Shown here: piece by piece, positions 1 through 13,310 of the stretch | How positions within the stretch are numbered: position 1 is the stretch's first letter | Layout: the number at the start of each line of letters is the position of its first letter | DNA from: Vanilla planifolia | Taxonomy: Eukaryota > Streptophyta > Magnoliopsida > Asparagales > Orchidaceae | DNA: 64,000 nt | Direction: 5' to 3' | NCBI GenBank assembly: GCA_023846275.1 | Contig: JAIUJO010000142.1 | Coordinates: forward strand, 973,409-1,037,408 | Notes under the pieces: generated by a model | What the model was told of the DNA's origin: nothing | The model's input: only the letters and a program-made list of their open reading frames with translations | Database searches by the model: none | Made by a program: the position numbers and the translations under genes

Positions 1-950
1 ATATCTCATTTTTTAAAAGTTTTTGCCTTGCTTTTATTTTTTTGAGAAGTAACACTAAATCTATAATTGCTTAGCCTTTGCATTGCTTTTAATTTGTTAT
101 AATATATTGCTTCAATTTACTAAATTTAAGCTTTCAACATATTTACTAATATAAAATAATAATTTATTATTATCTACTTGTAATTTATTGTAACTCTAAA
201 TGAGGACAAATAAGAGTAAAACAAGATTGTTGGACCCATCGCAATGAGCTCTTTCTTATAAAATATTCTCTTTTATTAATTTTTAAAAAATATTTCCTTT
301 ACTTTTGGTTTGTTTTATAAGAAATTTGATTTGTATCTCATTTGAAAAAGTGGACATTATATTTATCTATATAGTATCTTGTAACGTAGGTTTTTTGTGC
401 AATTTATCTTATTTAATTCAAATCTTATGCTAACATTCAGCTTTATTGTTATGTAACTCTAAATATCTCTCCTTGGGTAATTTACAACACTTTGATTTTG
501 AAATATGACATTTCTTATCTCATTTGACATTCTTATATATTTAATTATCATAGAAAAAAACTAATAATTAATTTTCTTTATTTTTTTTGACAATTCAAAG
601 AATTACAATCTTAATATATGTTTAGTTAATAAGAAAATAAAGATTACTTACTCGTTATGCTTATTTAATTTAATAATTTGCAGCATTTTCAAAATAAGTC
701 TAATTGAGATGAAACAAATGTTGTTGAAATCGTGACAACAAGCTTTATCTAATTTAGTATTCACTAAATTAAAATAATGTTTCCAAGGGTTGTGTGCCAC
801 CTCTTAATTTCTTGGAATGTTGTTTTTTAATAAAATTTAACTTAGTTTATTAAAATATTGTTTTTCGTAAATTTACGTTTTCTTATTTTATCTTATTTTG
901 AGGTTTATTATATATTTAATTAAAATTAAGAATAACAATTTCTTAATCTT
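1..950. other. AT-rich DNA, no gene seen
   Basis: I see no rRNA, LINE or LTR similarity and no credible reading frame here. The composition is strongly A+T with many short T runs. By position it could be decayed rDNA spacer, because the next segment is repeated downstream of the 26S copy near 52.9 kb, but nothing in this stretch itself shows that. Confidence 0.4.
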
Positions 951-1229
951 TTTTGTAAATTTCTCTTCCTATTTCTAGTTATTCAAAATGAGGTCTGATG
1001 ATGGGTTTTAGTCCTAGTTTCTCAGGATAATGCACTGTGTTCTATGACTTTGCAACATTCTACGTGCATGACTTGTTTGGCCCATGAAGTGTAACTTTAT
1101 TTGGGATATTTATCGATGTTGGCTGCTTGCACGATCATTATAAGACTTGCATTCTTCCATGACAAAATTGTTGCAATATGAAGTCCACAATGGCCATTTA
1201 TGACTACACAAGTTAGTCATCATATTCCA
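951..1229 (+). repeat. Probable rDNA intergenic-spacer segment, first copy
   Basis: Bases about 1040-1200 align in the same orientation with 52930-53100. Shared blocks include gtgtaact, tttgggat, tgcattcttcc and a closing acaatgg/tcaatgg-tggcc. The downstream copy lies about 0.6 kb past the 3' end of a decayed 26S gene, so this is most simply spacer from another unit of the same array. No promoter or subrepeat is recognisable. The join to LINE sequence is near 1230. Confidence 0.5.
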
Positions 1230-2211
1230 AATAACAACTTCAGCATTCCTTGAGTAGTAACCACAACCAATCTGCATCGATAACAACATAAATATTTTGG
1301 CAAAATTGAAGAAAGACCTCCATATGAAGCTGCTTCTCGAAGCCTTCAGATCATAGATTTCAACTCACTCAAATCGTAGTGGATCGATACATATAATCTC
1401 CTTTCATGCATAATACTTTCCTTAGTAACTATTAATCTATAACTCCCAAGGCATTATAGAATTTCTACTTAAAAACAAATGTATCATGTAATTTCTCACT
1501 CTTTCCTAAACAAAATATACTTGAAAGATTGTTAATGCTCACTAATGCTTTTTGAAATCATCCCATGCTATTTGTCAAATGAAGAATTGGAAAGCTAATT
1601 TTAAGAAAAAAAATTTACACAAATAATCATCCATTCAGATTTTGTGACTTATAAGCTCCATTGAACCAACAACAATGCATCATAATAGAAAACCTCTTTT
1701 AGCTACACACTTTAACCAAAACAACCTATATCGACATAAAGTTAGAACTAAGTGTAATCATAAATTTTCTTTTAAATTATTCATAATGGCATTAAAACAA
1801 TATGGATATCTTGTAAATTTTCTTGAGGGGTGAGGCTGTTATATATTGTCTTACCTTATCTTTCTTTGACTTATCTTGTCACCCTTTTTATTGGTTTTTT
1901 AATTTCCCAAATTCCTTATGGGTTGTACCTCTTAGTTTTCTTTTCTGACTTCATTATTTTTCTATAAATCATTCCACTATTCTATTTTCCTTCTTTCAAG
2001 TTCCTTGCTTAAACATTAAATTGAAAGAATTTAAAATTTTTGAGAAAACAACCTATATCTCCAAATTCTATAACCAAGTATATGCATAATAGATAATGCT
2101 TTCCTCCACTTTCTTTATTCTTGGTGGACTACAATTCCTTTAAAGTTGTACGATTGGCCTCTCCCTATCTATATGGTTCGATAACCATTGCACCATAAGT
2201 TTTCCTTTAAA
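1230..2211 (-). mobile_element. LINE fragment 1 (ORF1 part)
   Basis: The stretch near 1260-1420 aligns with 36190-36310 and 36740-36780 of the better preserved LINE unit at 31729-39355. A clear shared block is attttggcaaaattga versus attttggtaaaattga. This places it in the ORF1 half of the element, read on the - strand. Only about 1 kb remains of what spans about 3 kb in the reference unit, so there are internal deletions. No open frame of note survives. It ends at 2211, where the 3' end of the next LINE begins after a degraded form of the 18S target word. Confidence 0.5.
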
Positions 2212-5200
2212 CTTTCACTTCTTTGATAATGAAATGATCAAATCTTGGATCATACTCCACTAAAAGAGGTTCAATCATAAAATTTGGAAAAAAGAAAATG
2301 TTATAGTAGTTTGGGATTGGCATTCCCCATTCCCATACCAAATCATATGGAGAGTGTCATGAACACCCTAGTCTAGTACACAATTTTGTTGATTGATTAT
2401 GTAGGATAGCTTGAAGGACTCCATACCATTCACAATGGTAAGAGCACCATGATATGTTCTACTTTTCATTATTGGTGTAAGAAGCTGATTGACTTTAGCA
2501 GTGGTTGTCATAGGATCTAATTCAATCATTGTTTTCTAAATATATTGAAATGACATTCTAAGCAGTTCAATAGCTTCAAGAATAGTAATAATTTCAAAGG
2601 AAAAAAGTAAACTTAAAATCCAAATTCTACTAGAAATAATAATAGGCTTGGCCAAGTCATCCTAAATAATCCATCATCTAGAGTTTCTTATAATACTATG
2701 TGTAGTGTATCTTCACCCACCCCAATGGAGGAGGAGTTCAATAAGTGTAACAAAAAGAATTTTGAAGGACACTAGAGCTCCTATTGGATGGGATTAGAGA
2801 AATGTAACATGAAGTTGCAAAACTAGTAACAAAATGAATAGTACTTCGAAGTGTAGCAAGATTAAGCACCTTGCTCACTTGTGCTCACAAATTTCTATTA
2901 AACAAAAAGAGATGTAATGGTAAAGTAGCAAATTTGATTGTGTGATGTGTAGTTGCATCACATATATTCACCAATATTTAATTAAGAAATTAATTTAATG
3001 AATTAAAATCATTGCCATTTGTCCAGGGAAGCATGAAATTAGCATTTATGAAATTACCCAAATTCTTTTGCCTTATAACAATCTCATAAGCTATGTTGTA
3101 CATCCTCTTTCATCATATAGTCCCAAGGCCAAACCACTTGCATCCCAATAACTCTTGCTCGCAACTAAGGGTGATTTGGAATAAAATTCAAAACAATTCT
3201 CCACATGAAAACACTAACTTGATGGTATAATTGTAATTTCCAAACCCCCATTGCTTCATCTCCTATTAAATTCTAGGGTATGAACATGCCACTATAAATG
3301 AATTTTTATTCCATCCTTTTGTGCTCACTATATTTGAAGTAAAATGCATCCATTTGTTTGATTTTGTCCAAAAAATGCATAATCTATAAAACCTAAGAAA
3401 GTATGATTAAATTTTGTACCTTATCTTGGTCCAACACCACACATCAAGCTCCTTAAAAAACTTTGCTACATGAATTTGATGTTCACTTCCATGTCGATAT
3501 AGGTAGGCTACAATATAATAGGAAGAATGTCATGCAAATTAGTTATCAAGAACGTGACATGCTTGCTATCAGCAATTTGCCAAGTCATTCAATTGTCAAA
3601 GGTACAATAACATTGAGTAAAGTACCATACAACATATATAAATTATTGTATATCATACAATATTTGAATTTAAATGCTTGAACTAATAGCTTGTCACATT
3701 GAGCCATAACCAACCTAAAATTCTTTATAATTAATGTTACCTACCACGTTGACAAATTACAAAGTCAAGACTTTCACACATCTTAGGAAAAGTAAACAAA
3801 TTCCAACAATCCTAATGCATAGCATTGCCAACATTAAAACTACTTCACAAGTACTAAGGCATTAATTTCTCTAACACATTAAGAATACCTTTAGAAATTA
3901 AAGAGTGGACTAAGTAAAACACAGAATAATAGCAGGCACTGAGTTGATCTTGACAACCCACCCCACCATCGGTAGAGGCTTTCTCTTCCATCTTAACATG
4001 TAGTTCTCATCTCATTCAATTATAAATTTGAAGTCTTTTTTTTTTAAATTTAGTTATTGCAATAAGTATGCCTAAATGTTTCAATTGACAATCTTAACTC
4101 ATATTTAATTTCTTGTGTCATCTTTCATCAATTACATTCCATCTCATTGCAAAACAATACTTTGAGGTTGTTAAGATTTGTCACCTAACAAGAGTGTTGC
4201 CGATACTACTTCATATTGTCTTGAATAGTCATTATTGTAGAACAAGTAAGTACATACATAAACATTTCATCACAATATAAAAACTGAGTAATGATTGGTG
4301 AGGAAGGGGCCAATCCTAATCTTAATCGAGTGAGCTTGCCCTACTTGCTGCTTAAAAAGCCAAGAGAGATACATAGATACAATGCTAAAAAGATCTATAG
4401 ACAACCATACTTAACATCCATAGAAACTTCAAACCCCTAGAAATAAATCTCATTGAACATAATCCCAAATCTTGGTATATTGATACAATCTTCAACCCAA
4501 TCACATAAAAGATTTAGGAACTATAACTCCTTTTGGATATCAAGAATTAATTTCAAATTTATCTTATCGTAAGACTAGTCCATGTCAAAATTTAATGTTG
4601 TGAGACACATTTTAGAACTAAAAAAGTTTATATACATAGCCCTCTCCTCTACCAGAAATATATTATGACATATAACACAATTAGGAACAAATATAACTTC
4701 TTCCTTGGTAATAATATTAGGAACCACCAACATTAGTCTACCAAGAAAAATGTTAGTAACAACATTGTATATCACATTGTGAAGACTAATAGGTCTAAAC
4801 TATTTTTTTAGAAGCACCCTATAGTTTAGGAATTTGAATGTTCAGTGTGTCTTTCGACCTTTTGGGATAGAGCTATCTTTAAAGGACTTTTTAACCATAG
4901 TGATAATATCTATAAAGGCTATATTCCAATATCCATGCACAAACTTTATAGAGTTGCCATCCAAACAAGATGCTCTGATATGCATAACAACAATCTTGAA
5001 CACATCATTTCTTGTTAGAGTTGTTAAATTTATAAGTTGTGTAAAGTTAGTAGCTCTAAAAAACTATGCCACTTCTTGTTAAAGAACAACATAAGCATAT
5101 CTTTAATCTCAATTAGGAAAGCCACCAATTACCTATTATCAAATTTAAGGTGATGTAATAATTTCTTCTATATTCAAAAGTAGTCACTACCAAAATGAAA

Positions 5201-7924
5201 AGCATGTTCTAATCATTGAGGTAGTAAGCTCAACAAATCTTGGCCCATTATTACCACCATGACCCTTTAAAAGCCCTATGCTTGTTGTTAGAGAAAATAT
5301 GTTGTGATAAAAGATCGTGTTCCTATCAAGTTAACCCCCTCTCATATTCCTTAAGTTGAAGCGCCTTGATCTCCTAGTCAAACTGGTGAGGTATTTTAAG
5401 AATATTGATTAGTTCAGCTACACTCCATTTCTTTGAAGTTGATGGTGCTCTATTGAATTTAGTGGACAGACCATCCATAGGGTTGCACATAAAGATTCTA
5501 CTTCAAGCTACCTACATAACATTAACTAAATGTGGAAATTAGGGCCATTAGTTTTTAAATAGCATTCTCCAATTAAGTTTATTGAAAGATAGTTGCTTAA
5601 ACTAAATAAGCAAAGGTTGTTCTATAGACCAATATGAGGAAGATGTGTCACTAAAGTGCTCAGGATTGCCTATATACCATTAATATTAATTTAAAGTCTA
5701 TCCAATCTTTCATATATAGATGCACTTCCATCCTTATTGTTACACATAATGAACTTATTATCAATAAATCTCAATTTAGTCACATCTAATTCCTTATGAA
5801 ACTTGAGAACTCATGTTGAGTCTACCCACAACTAAATTATTTTCCTTCTTTCTTCTCATTCTACACAAGCACTGCATTAAAGTCTCCTACAATAACCAAT
5901 GGTTCACTAACCTTTGCATATTCTATGATTTGGTCCTAGACTTCTTTATAAATTAATTTATCTTTTGATTCATACAACACAAAACACTACCAAGAATTGT
6001 TTCTACCACATCTCACCAAGATAATAGCCACCTATAAGGATGACTGTGCAATTTTAAGCTCTACCTAAGGCCTCCATAAAACAACATTACACCACGACAA
6101 TATGGTCAAGGGCTGGAAAAAGTAGTTCCAATTCTTGCTCAGAAGTTCATCTTCCTCACATCTATTAAAGTTCTCCACCCAAGTTTTCCAAAAGAAAAAA
6201 ACAAAAACCAAATTTTTCTTTACCAAGAATCGTATGTTGCTATAAGATTTAGCCACTCTAATAATCAAAAAGCCATACTGTAAATGTAGCCATATATTGT
6301 TAGCTTAAAAAACTTATATTTAGATAACATCCATACCTCTTAGCACTCCCAACCATGTCAAGTCAACATTTTAGATGGATTGAGCTATGAAAATTGCACC
6401 AGAGCCTAAAATACAAGTAGTAGCAAAGCATCTCACTATTGTTTGTGATTGAATAAATATTCTAACTCCCATTTCAAATCTTCTTCCTATAGATGTCCTC
6501 TTTTTTCTTAATAATAATCTACCAATTATATGCAACTAAAGAAGCCCTTTCTGATGTAAAATTTTTCAACAAGCTTTCCATTAGCTATCAAATAAATTAC
6601 ACCTAAAATATAGCACGCCATTACTCTCAATTTGCCCTTACTATAATAAACTAATGTACACAATCTTCTTCGATTATACACAGTGTATGTCTCCATTAAT
6701 TATGCATCCTCTTCATTTCCATTTTTAGGCCTTCCCCTAATGCAAACACTTGAGAAATTAACATTTCTATTAAACACCATAACTTGACCAAAAATTGTGT
6801 TGCTTATTGCCATCTTATTTTTGTAGCCAAGCTCGAACCAAGAATGGACCTTATCAAACTAGATCATCTCCACACAATTAATTGAAAACCTCCTCTTAGC
6901 TTGCCAATTGAAATCCACGTAATAATAACAATATAGCAAATAAAAATTCTATTGTTCCAACCAAAGAATGTAGGTTCAATCTCTTGGCCACTATTACAAT
7001 TTATGGAAAACCACCCACTTCCCTTTGATGTCCTTGTTCTGAAGACATACATCTATACCTTAGATATAAAGTTTCAATTCTAGGCAACTCAAGAAACTCT
7101 CACTCATATAAGAGATCTATCTGAGTGATTCTGAGACCATAAAATTAAGTTTTTTCTTAAAAAAACCTATAGCCTTCTTAGTTGCATAGCCAATCTCTTA
7201 ATTGCTAATTATCTGTATCTTCCTCTACTTTTTATTCCTTTGGGAAATTTGCACATAATACATCTCCAAAAATTTCATATCCACTTTTTAGAAATTTAAT
7301 GCCTTCCTTTATTATAAACACTGAGAAAAATTACAATCCTATTAATCAGCTTATCCACACCAAACATAATATTGTTTCTTCCCATCTCATAATTGTGGCC
7401 ATTGTCAAGCCATGCTTGAACCTTAACAATCAAGATCATCACCAAGGAAGAAATTAAGAACCACTAGTTTTTATGACAACTGAGCTTCACATTATCTAAA
7501 ACAAAATAATAATTAGTGCAAAAACACGAAGTCCTTCACTTCTATTATTCACCATAGCTATAATTCCCTACTTGCACAACAAAGTGACGTCCTAAAAAAT
7601 ACCAAGTAATATTTCCAAATACATCTAGTAAGATCAAAGCCATCAATAGTTCCTTAGAAGATTGAGGAAATAGGAAGCCAATGCTCTTTATTATACCAAT
7701 CCAACTTTTGTTTGCTTTAACACTATTTTTTCTTTTTAATTTTCAAACTTTACTAAGAGATCCCATAATTTTATTGATTTCTTTTTCATTATGGTGACCA
7801 CATCTCCTAACTTTACCCATCCAGTTGGTTAATTTGCACAATGACTTATTGTGATGGTAGCTTTCTTCGCCCAGCACCAATAATGGTAGCAATGATGCTA
7901 CTCTCGTATAGTGCTTTTACCTTA
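2212..7924 (-). mobile_element. LINE unit 2: RNase H, zinc finger, RT, endonuclease, part of ORF1
   Basis: Read on the - strand this is a plant L1-type LINE with its 3' end at low coordinates. In + order it holds an RNase H region (about 2260-2720), a zinc-finger-like region (about 3290-3500), reverse transcriptase (about 3700-5300), endonuclease (about 5400-6200) and ORF1-like sequence (about 6300-7924). The endonuclease still shows the GDFNA motif at 874-887 of the fifth kilobase (5874-5887), preceded by PLVIV. At the RT active site the YADD box has decayed to something like YCDE near 4245. Stops and frameshifts occur throughout. The ORF1 part holds two related modules near 6800-7060 and 7390-7560. 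It joins the zinc-finger region of the next fragment near 7925, which implies a deletion junction. Confidence 0.65.
5860..6200 (-). pseudogene. Apurinic-type endonuclease remnant of LINE unit 2
   Basis: The reverse complement of 5870-5905 reads PLVIVGDFNAVL. GDFN is the conserved metal-binding motif of LINE exonuclease/endonuclease/phosphatase-fold endonucleases, which nick the target and prime reverse transcription. The same region recurs in other units with decay: near 24785 the motif reads ATHFN, near 34855 a stop precedes DFN, and near 42430 it reads EDFH. The frame is broken on both sides, so no activity is expected. Confidence 0.65.
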
Positions 7925-10900
7925 AAACATTCCAAAAAAGAAATGCTTGATATTTTCATTCATGATGCACTACCATGACATGTTTCACTCATCACTAAAC
8001 CTTCAACATCTAATAAAGAGTTGGTTTGATAAGATTCAAGATTAATCGCCAAAGGAAAACTTTTCCCAAGGTTATACTTTCATTTTCCACACTCAAGCTA
8101 TATCCTTCCCACTCATATTTACACATTTCATCATGCTACAATACATGTTTAGATTTGAGCACAATGTCTTCATTTTGCCTAAAAAAGACACTTACATTAG
8201 ATCTAACCAAAGTGTGATAGGAATTCTTGAGGTTTGTGGTTACCAATATGTTTTTAATCTTTTCACAAACCCATTCTCCATGCTTGTTGATAAACTCCAG
8301 CATGTTTAATGGATACTGCACATGCAAATGAATAAATGTAGGCCACAAATTAATTTAAAGAAATTCTAGCCAGTTGTTTGGTAAGTAGGACACCTATTTA
8401 ACTTCAACAATCTATCAAAGTGTCATTCCACTTTTTTGGCATATATCTATCATGAAGAAATTAATTCATAACATTAACAATATCTAAATAATGTTCAAAT
8501 AACCATGCAGAACATTTACTACGTTGTCATTATGACAAATGCCTTATTATTCTTGATAGATTTCACAGTAGTGCAAATTTCCTCATTAGGGATTGGTACC
8601 ATAGGAAATGCGACCTAGTCTCCACCAATACATCTATAATGGTAGAAATATAGGTGGTAGGTGGAATATAGTCCTTATTACTACACTAGTTTTCATTAAT
8701 AAGCTACATTAGTGTACCATTGATTTCACATGAAGTAACTAAGTCTACATTACCATCTTAAGTTGGAAAATAGTTATTCTTTAAGATAGAAGTACCCACA
8801 TCGTAAAAAAATTTGTGTTATGATCTGCTATGTGTGCCTCATACAGCTTAAGACATTGCCACCATAATGTCTCCTCAAGGCCCACCAAACTAAGGAAAGA
8901 TGTAATTGCTAACCCAATGGCTCATGCTCCTACTCCATAAACCCTAACTCAAACTCCTTGATTTGCAACACAAAAATATTTCACCCTAATTGATAATTTC
9001 TATTATGAAAATTTTCCATTTCACTTGCACTTAAATTTTGTATAGTTGATAGTCCTCTACGAAATTTCACAGACAATCAACCCATAAAATTTCCACTTAC
9101 TATTATACTACAAACTCTCTGTAGAATCCTCATTGCCTAAGGGAATGAAAGTGATACATTTTCAAACTAACTAGTCTTATCAAGAAGTCTATCTACATCT
9201 TACTTTTTAAACTTCTCTGCTCTTTTGTCTAGTAAAACAATTGTTAATACACCATGCAACTTACAAATGGCTACAAAAAACACTTTATTTTGTTTCCCTT
9301 GTTCCCTATGCATACCAAATAGCTAACACAACCATGAGAAATTTTGTAGTATCATAATGCTTACATAAATAAGCACACAAATTATTTACAAATAGCCAGC
9401 ATATAATAGCAAAGTCAATATAACCTACAATACCCATAGCATCATAAAGTAAGTTGGATAATCACATAAATGTCATACCACCCATAAACATGTTCTATCC
9501 CATAGTGAATCTTTCTCTATTAACTTTATGTTCTATCTTAACTATACAATATATATTATAAGTAATCACCTAATGCCTTTGAACCTTGTAAAATTTTTTT
9601 GAATAGCTAGCAGCTCCTTCCTTACAAAATATTAGCATAACATAGCTCCCAATATGTTACATTCTATATATGTTTCCATACATTTGCTTCCAAGGTATAG
9701 GGTTGAGTTATTATTTATTACTCTAATGATAACATTCATATTTCATTATATCCTACAATTGCATTAATTTATTAGCCACTACATCACCATTCTTAGCACT
9801 ACCACTGCTCAATGCACTTTATAATTGAATACATCGATTTCATATGTTGCGTCCCCTAAGTTTGCTAAATTTTTTCTTAATAAGTAAAACATTTCCAATT
9901 TCCTAACTACATAACAAGAATCAATATCATTTTCACATTTACTCTACTAAATATACATCTACTTGCTCCTCCCATGCAATAAGGCAAAGGAACTTGATTC
10001 CCTCTATAAATGCAATAATTAGATACATGTTGTTCTACCATATTTTGCATAAATCACGTACTTCTAGCTGGCTCATCACTATAGAAACTTTGCACAGCTA
10101 AATTTACAAACATCTCAAGCCTAAGCACTTTCAAATGTCAAAGAACAAAAGTTGTATGATAAATATGCCAACTTCTCTAAATGAAACTACCACTAGAAAC
10201 CTCAGCCACTAATGTCGTTAAAGTAATATAGTAAATTCTATTATTTCCTTTTGCAAATGCACTCCGTTCATACATATTTAGCAACCCCATCAAGATTATA
10301 ATTTGAACTTCTATCAAACCCTTTAATACATAAAATTTAATTAGCAAAGCAACTAGATCTTTTAATTTTGTGTATGATGAACTGCATATGTAACAAAGAT
10401 GCATGACTAATTTGTAGGTTCCTTCCTAGCTTTTTCCATTATATGGAAGTAGTTCATTTCATCAACACACATCCAAATAGTGTTGTCCTCAATTAATAAA
10501 ACAAAACATTTATTCTAATTGACTGCATGACCTTCCCTTAAATTTGAGTTCCAAGCAAATATCTCTAAACAACCCAAATTACATTATATCTCCATAATAG
10601 CACAACAATTATTCCATTTTTATTTTACCAAATAATACATTTAAGCACAATCTTTGGTGAAGCCATTTCAAGTTGTCTCCCATAACTCTACAAAATAAAT
10701 CAATTGATGAAATTCTTCAAAGATACCTACCCAAAGTATCCCCAACTCTTAGGTACATAGCACTTCAAAGACTTTAGCTCCTTAAAGTTTTCAATCTTGC
10801 TTCTTATTTCAGCAGGCTTGCTACAATTTTCAATGACATTTTAAAGTTCTTATGGCATGCTCTTCCTTAGAAACATACCTCAATTGTTCCAATACTTTCC

Positions 10901-11947
10901 CAAAATATGTCTCAAATAAGTAACCTTCATGTGATAGTAAATAGTGATGAATCTCAATGCAACCCATCTCAATTATTCTGCATAATGTTTCTAGAAAAGC
11001 AATTTTGTTATAAGAACCAAATTACAACAAAATTCAACCACACCATAGCATCAACAAGAATAAGGATGTAGTAGACATTAATAAAGAGAGTTCTCACTAC
11101 AACCTTCATTATTTTTGAATTAGATGTCTCAATTCTTAGAGTGAAATATCTCGCTTTATTCCATCTCATGGGCATTGTATAACTAAATGGTTCCAAGTGG
11201 AATTTATCCATATATGAACATCTGGGTGGCTCCTTCATGGTGAATTAGGTAACATTATCCTCAATTTGAACCTACCTACTTGCAGAAAACTCCATGCTTA
11301 ATTTTCGTTGTACTTGGACCTCTCGTTATGCCCTTTAAGCCCTTGGCCTTCTTCTTTATTTAAATTTGTAAATTTTTTCTCCTCTCACAAGACCTTTTTT
11401 TTAGGAACCCACTCAAGCGTACATGTACTGACTTTTCTCCCACCATATTTTGACCATGATCTCTTTCTATATACTAGCTTTTATTTCTTTCCAGCTTTCC
11501 ATCATTATTCTTCAATTTTCTTTTAGAGTTTACATTCTTAATCATCACCACCCATGCATGGCCCTAAACCATGCCACATATAATCTTCATCAATTGCTCC
11601 TTGCCATTTAAGACTTTTTTCCTCTTCCTTTGCTTGCTTAGGAGTTTCCTTTATAAGCGTTAATTTTTTCATAAGCGACATTTTGTATTAACATATTTGA
11701 TGGAAACATTACAGATACATGTCAAATGTTCCCATAAGTAAAGCAAATTTATCCAAACCTTTCATATTCAAATCTTTCAAATGACCAACTAAAAGGTCCA
11801 TTGAGCCTTATGCCTACCTTAAGTGGTTTTGATAAGTCAATTCTTACAAAAACTCTAGAAAAGGATGACCTCTACATATTATTCATCCATTTATTTATTA
11901 GTACAAGCTTCCCAACAACCTTCATTATATAAGGAATATTCTTCGTG
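7925..11947 (-). mobile_element. LINE fragment 3: zinc finger, RT/endonuclease remnants, ORF1
   Basis: It starts in the zinc-finger-like region: 7925-8350 aligns with 48230-48650. The - strand frame at 8136-8348 ends FRQNEDIVL, matching FKQSEDIVL in the unit at 22242-22448. The middle of the RT is missing, and by about 8390-8900 the N-terminal RT region is reached. Endonuclease and ORF1-like DNA fill the rest. The high-coordinate end stops inside ORF1 and abuts 18S rRNA sequence near 11948, so the element is 5'-truncated at, or deleted back to, the rDNA. Confidence 0.55.
8136..8348 (-). pseudogene. LINE zinc-finger-like (zf-RVT) region remnant
   Basis: This 70-residue frame is a diverged relative of the frame at 22242-22448. 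Both start with a WPT/CPT block, have an EFIN/ELIK-type helix about 20 residues in, and end with F(R/K)Q(N/S)EDIVL. In plant LINEs this region lies between the RT and RNase H domains. It is a fossil: the coding frame is lost on both sides. Confidence 0.5.
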
Positions 11948-12214
11948 CTTAGGTTTTAGGGGAGGTGTGGTCACATGTTTCAAACTTAAATAAATTGATG
12001 AAAGGATACCATAAGAGTGGTGCTTACGACTCAATTTGGCTTGACACAATGAAGCTTACTAGGACCAAAATGAGTAAGAATTACAGATTAAGTGCTCATT
12101 CTCAATTTTATGAGTGGCAATCCATGGCCATTCTTTGTTGATGATGATATTTGTTTTGTTTATTCTATTAACAAATAAGGCTTCAACTATCTAAAATTTA
12201 TGATAGCCACATGT
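11948..12214 (+). pseudogene. 18S rRNA pseudogene fragment A1
   Basis: From ggttttaggggaggtgtgg (11952-11970) onward the sequence follows plant 18S rRNA from GGGTTCCGGGGGGAGTATGG. It continues through CTTAAAGGAATTGACGG (read as cttaaataaattgatga), the AATTTGACTCAACAC block (near 12035) and the conserved ATGGCC block near 12126. It stops after about 260 bases, where the same 18S region starts again at 12215. Many differences are C to T or G to A. It starts exactly at the LINE boundary on its left. Confidence 0.75.
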
Positions 12215-12930
12215 AATCTTTGCCTATCTGAGGGAGTACTATCTTAAGGTTGAAACTTAAATAAATCGATGGAAGATACCACAAAGAGTGGAGCACATAG
12301 CTTAATTTAACTTAGTAGATGCAAACTTACTAATTCAAGACATAGCAAGGATTCATAGATTAAGAGCTCTTTACATATTTTTTTTGTTGTGGGTGAATGG
12401 TTGTTCTATGCTTGTGGAGTGATTTGTCTAGTTAAGTTTGTTATCAAAAAAGACTTCAAGTGGATAACAAGCTATGTGTGGTGCAAGTCTTGTGGCCGAC
12501 ATCTTCCTGTCATTGTGGTTGGTTAAGCAAAGGAAGTTTGAGGCAATAATGGCTCTATGATGCCCTTACATGTTCTAGGACACATATGCACTAGCTAATG
12601 TATTAAACAATTACATTACCTTGGTGAAAAGGCCTAGGTAATCTTATGAAAATTTTATTATGATGTAGATAGTTCATTGAGATAGTTTGTCTTAATTGAC
12701 GAATTCCTAATAAGCGTGAGTCATCAGCATGCACTAACTATGTACTAACCATTTGATGCACTGCTTGTTGCTCCTACCAATTGAATTGCCCAATGAAGTG
12801 TTTAGATTGATGTGATGTTCGTTATTTACCATGTGTTACATAATGAGAATTCTGTTGAACCTTATCATTTAGTATAAGAAGAAGAAGCTATAACGTGGTT
12901 TTCATATGTGACCCTGTAGAAGCATCATTA
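12215..12930 (+). pseudogene. 18S rRNA pseudogene, 3' part, copy A2
   Basis: It begins aatctttgcctatctgaggg, matching AGTCTTTGGGTTCCGGGGGG of 18S. It then follows the gene to its 3' end: agacatagcaaggatt at about 12341, agagctcttt, atgatgcccttacatgttct, and the terminal gaaccttatcatttag. The 18S end is placed near 12930 (GGATCATT read as agcatcatt). About 716 bases correspond to the last ~690 of a normal gene. The 5' ~1.1 kb of 18S is absent. GC-rich segments of the real gene are A+T-rich here, as expected of old methylated pseudogenes. Confidence 0.85.
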
Positions 12931-13161
12931 TTGAGTGCTATGAGTAATCATGTGGCCAATACTCCCACTTGGGGGTATGATGGATATTCGATGATAAATT
13001 CTTCTATTGTGTGTGCTCTCTCTTCCACATGTAGCTTGCTCTTGTGAGGGATGAACAACATCCTATATGCATGGTCATGTACTAAGTGAGAGCAAATGTT
13101 AAGCTAGCAATAAGTTTTTTGTGCATCTAGAAGTCCAATAGAGCTTGGTAACTAATTGTTG
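12931..13161 (+). other. ITS1 remnant, copy A
   Basis: This is the spacer between the 18S end and the start of 5.8S. Its length of about 230 bases agrees with the other two copies and is typical of flowering plants. A degraded version of the conserved ITS1 core may lie near 13072-13100, including gcatggtcatgtactaag. Confidence 0.7.
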
Positions 13162-13310
13162 AATGACTCTCAATAATAGATATCTTGTCTCTTGTATTGA
13201 TGAAGAAACATCGAAATTTCATACATGTTGTGAATTGTATAATCTTGAGTTTACCAATATATGTTGGCTCCTGTATTGTAAAATCTTAAGAACCATTAAA
13301 CTTTGGATGC
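13162..13310 (+). pseudogene. 5.8S rRNA pseudogene, copy A (3' truncated)
   Basis: The start aatgactctcaataatagat matches plant 5.8S AATGACTCTCGGCAACGGAT. It is followed by atatcttgtctcttgtattg, tgatgaagaa and tgtgaattgtataatc. The segment from the GAATTGCAGAATC block appears twice (13229-13246 and about 13274-13308), a short internal duplication. The copy ends near 13310, after the equivalent of TTTGAACGCA, where LINE endonuclease sequence starts. Confidence 0.8.
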
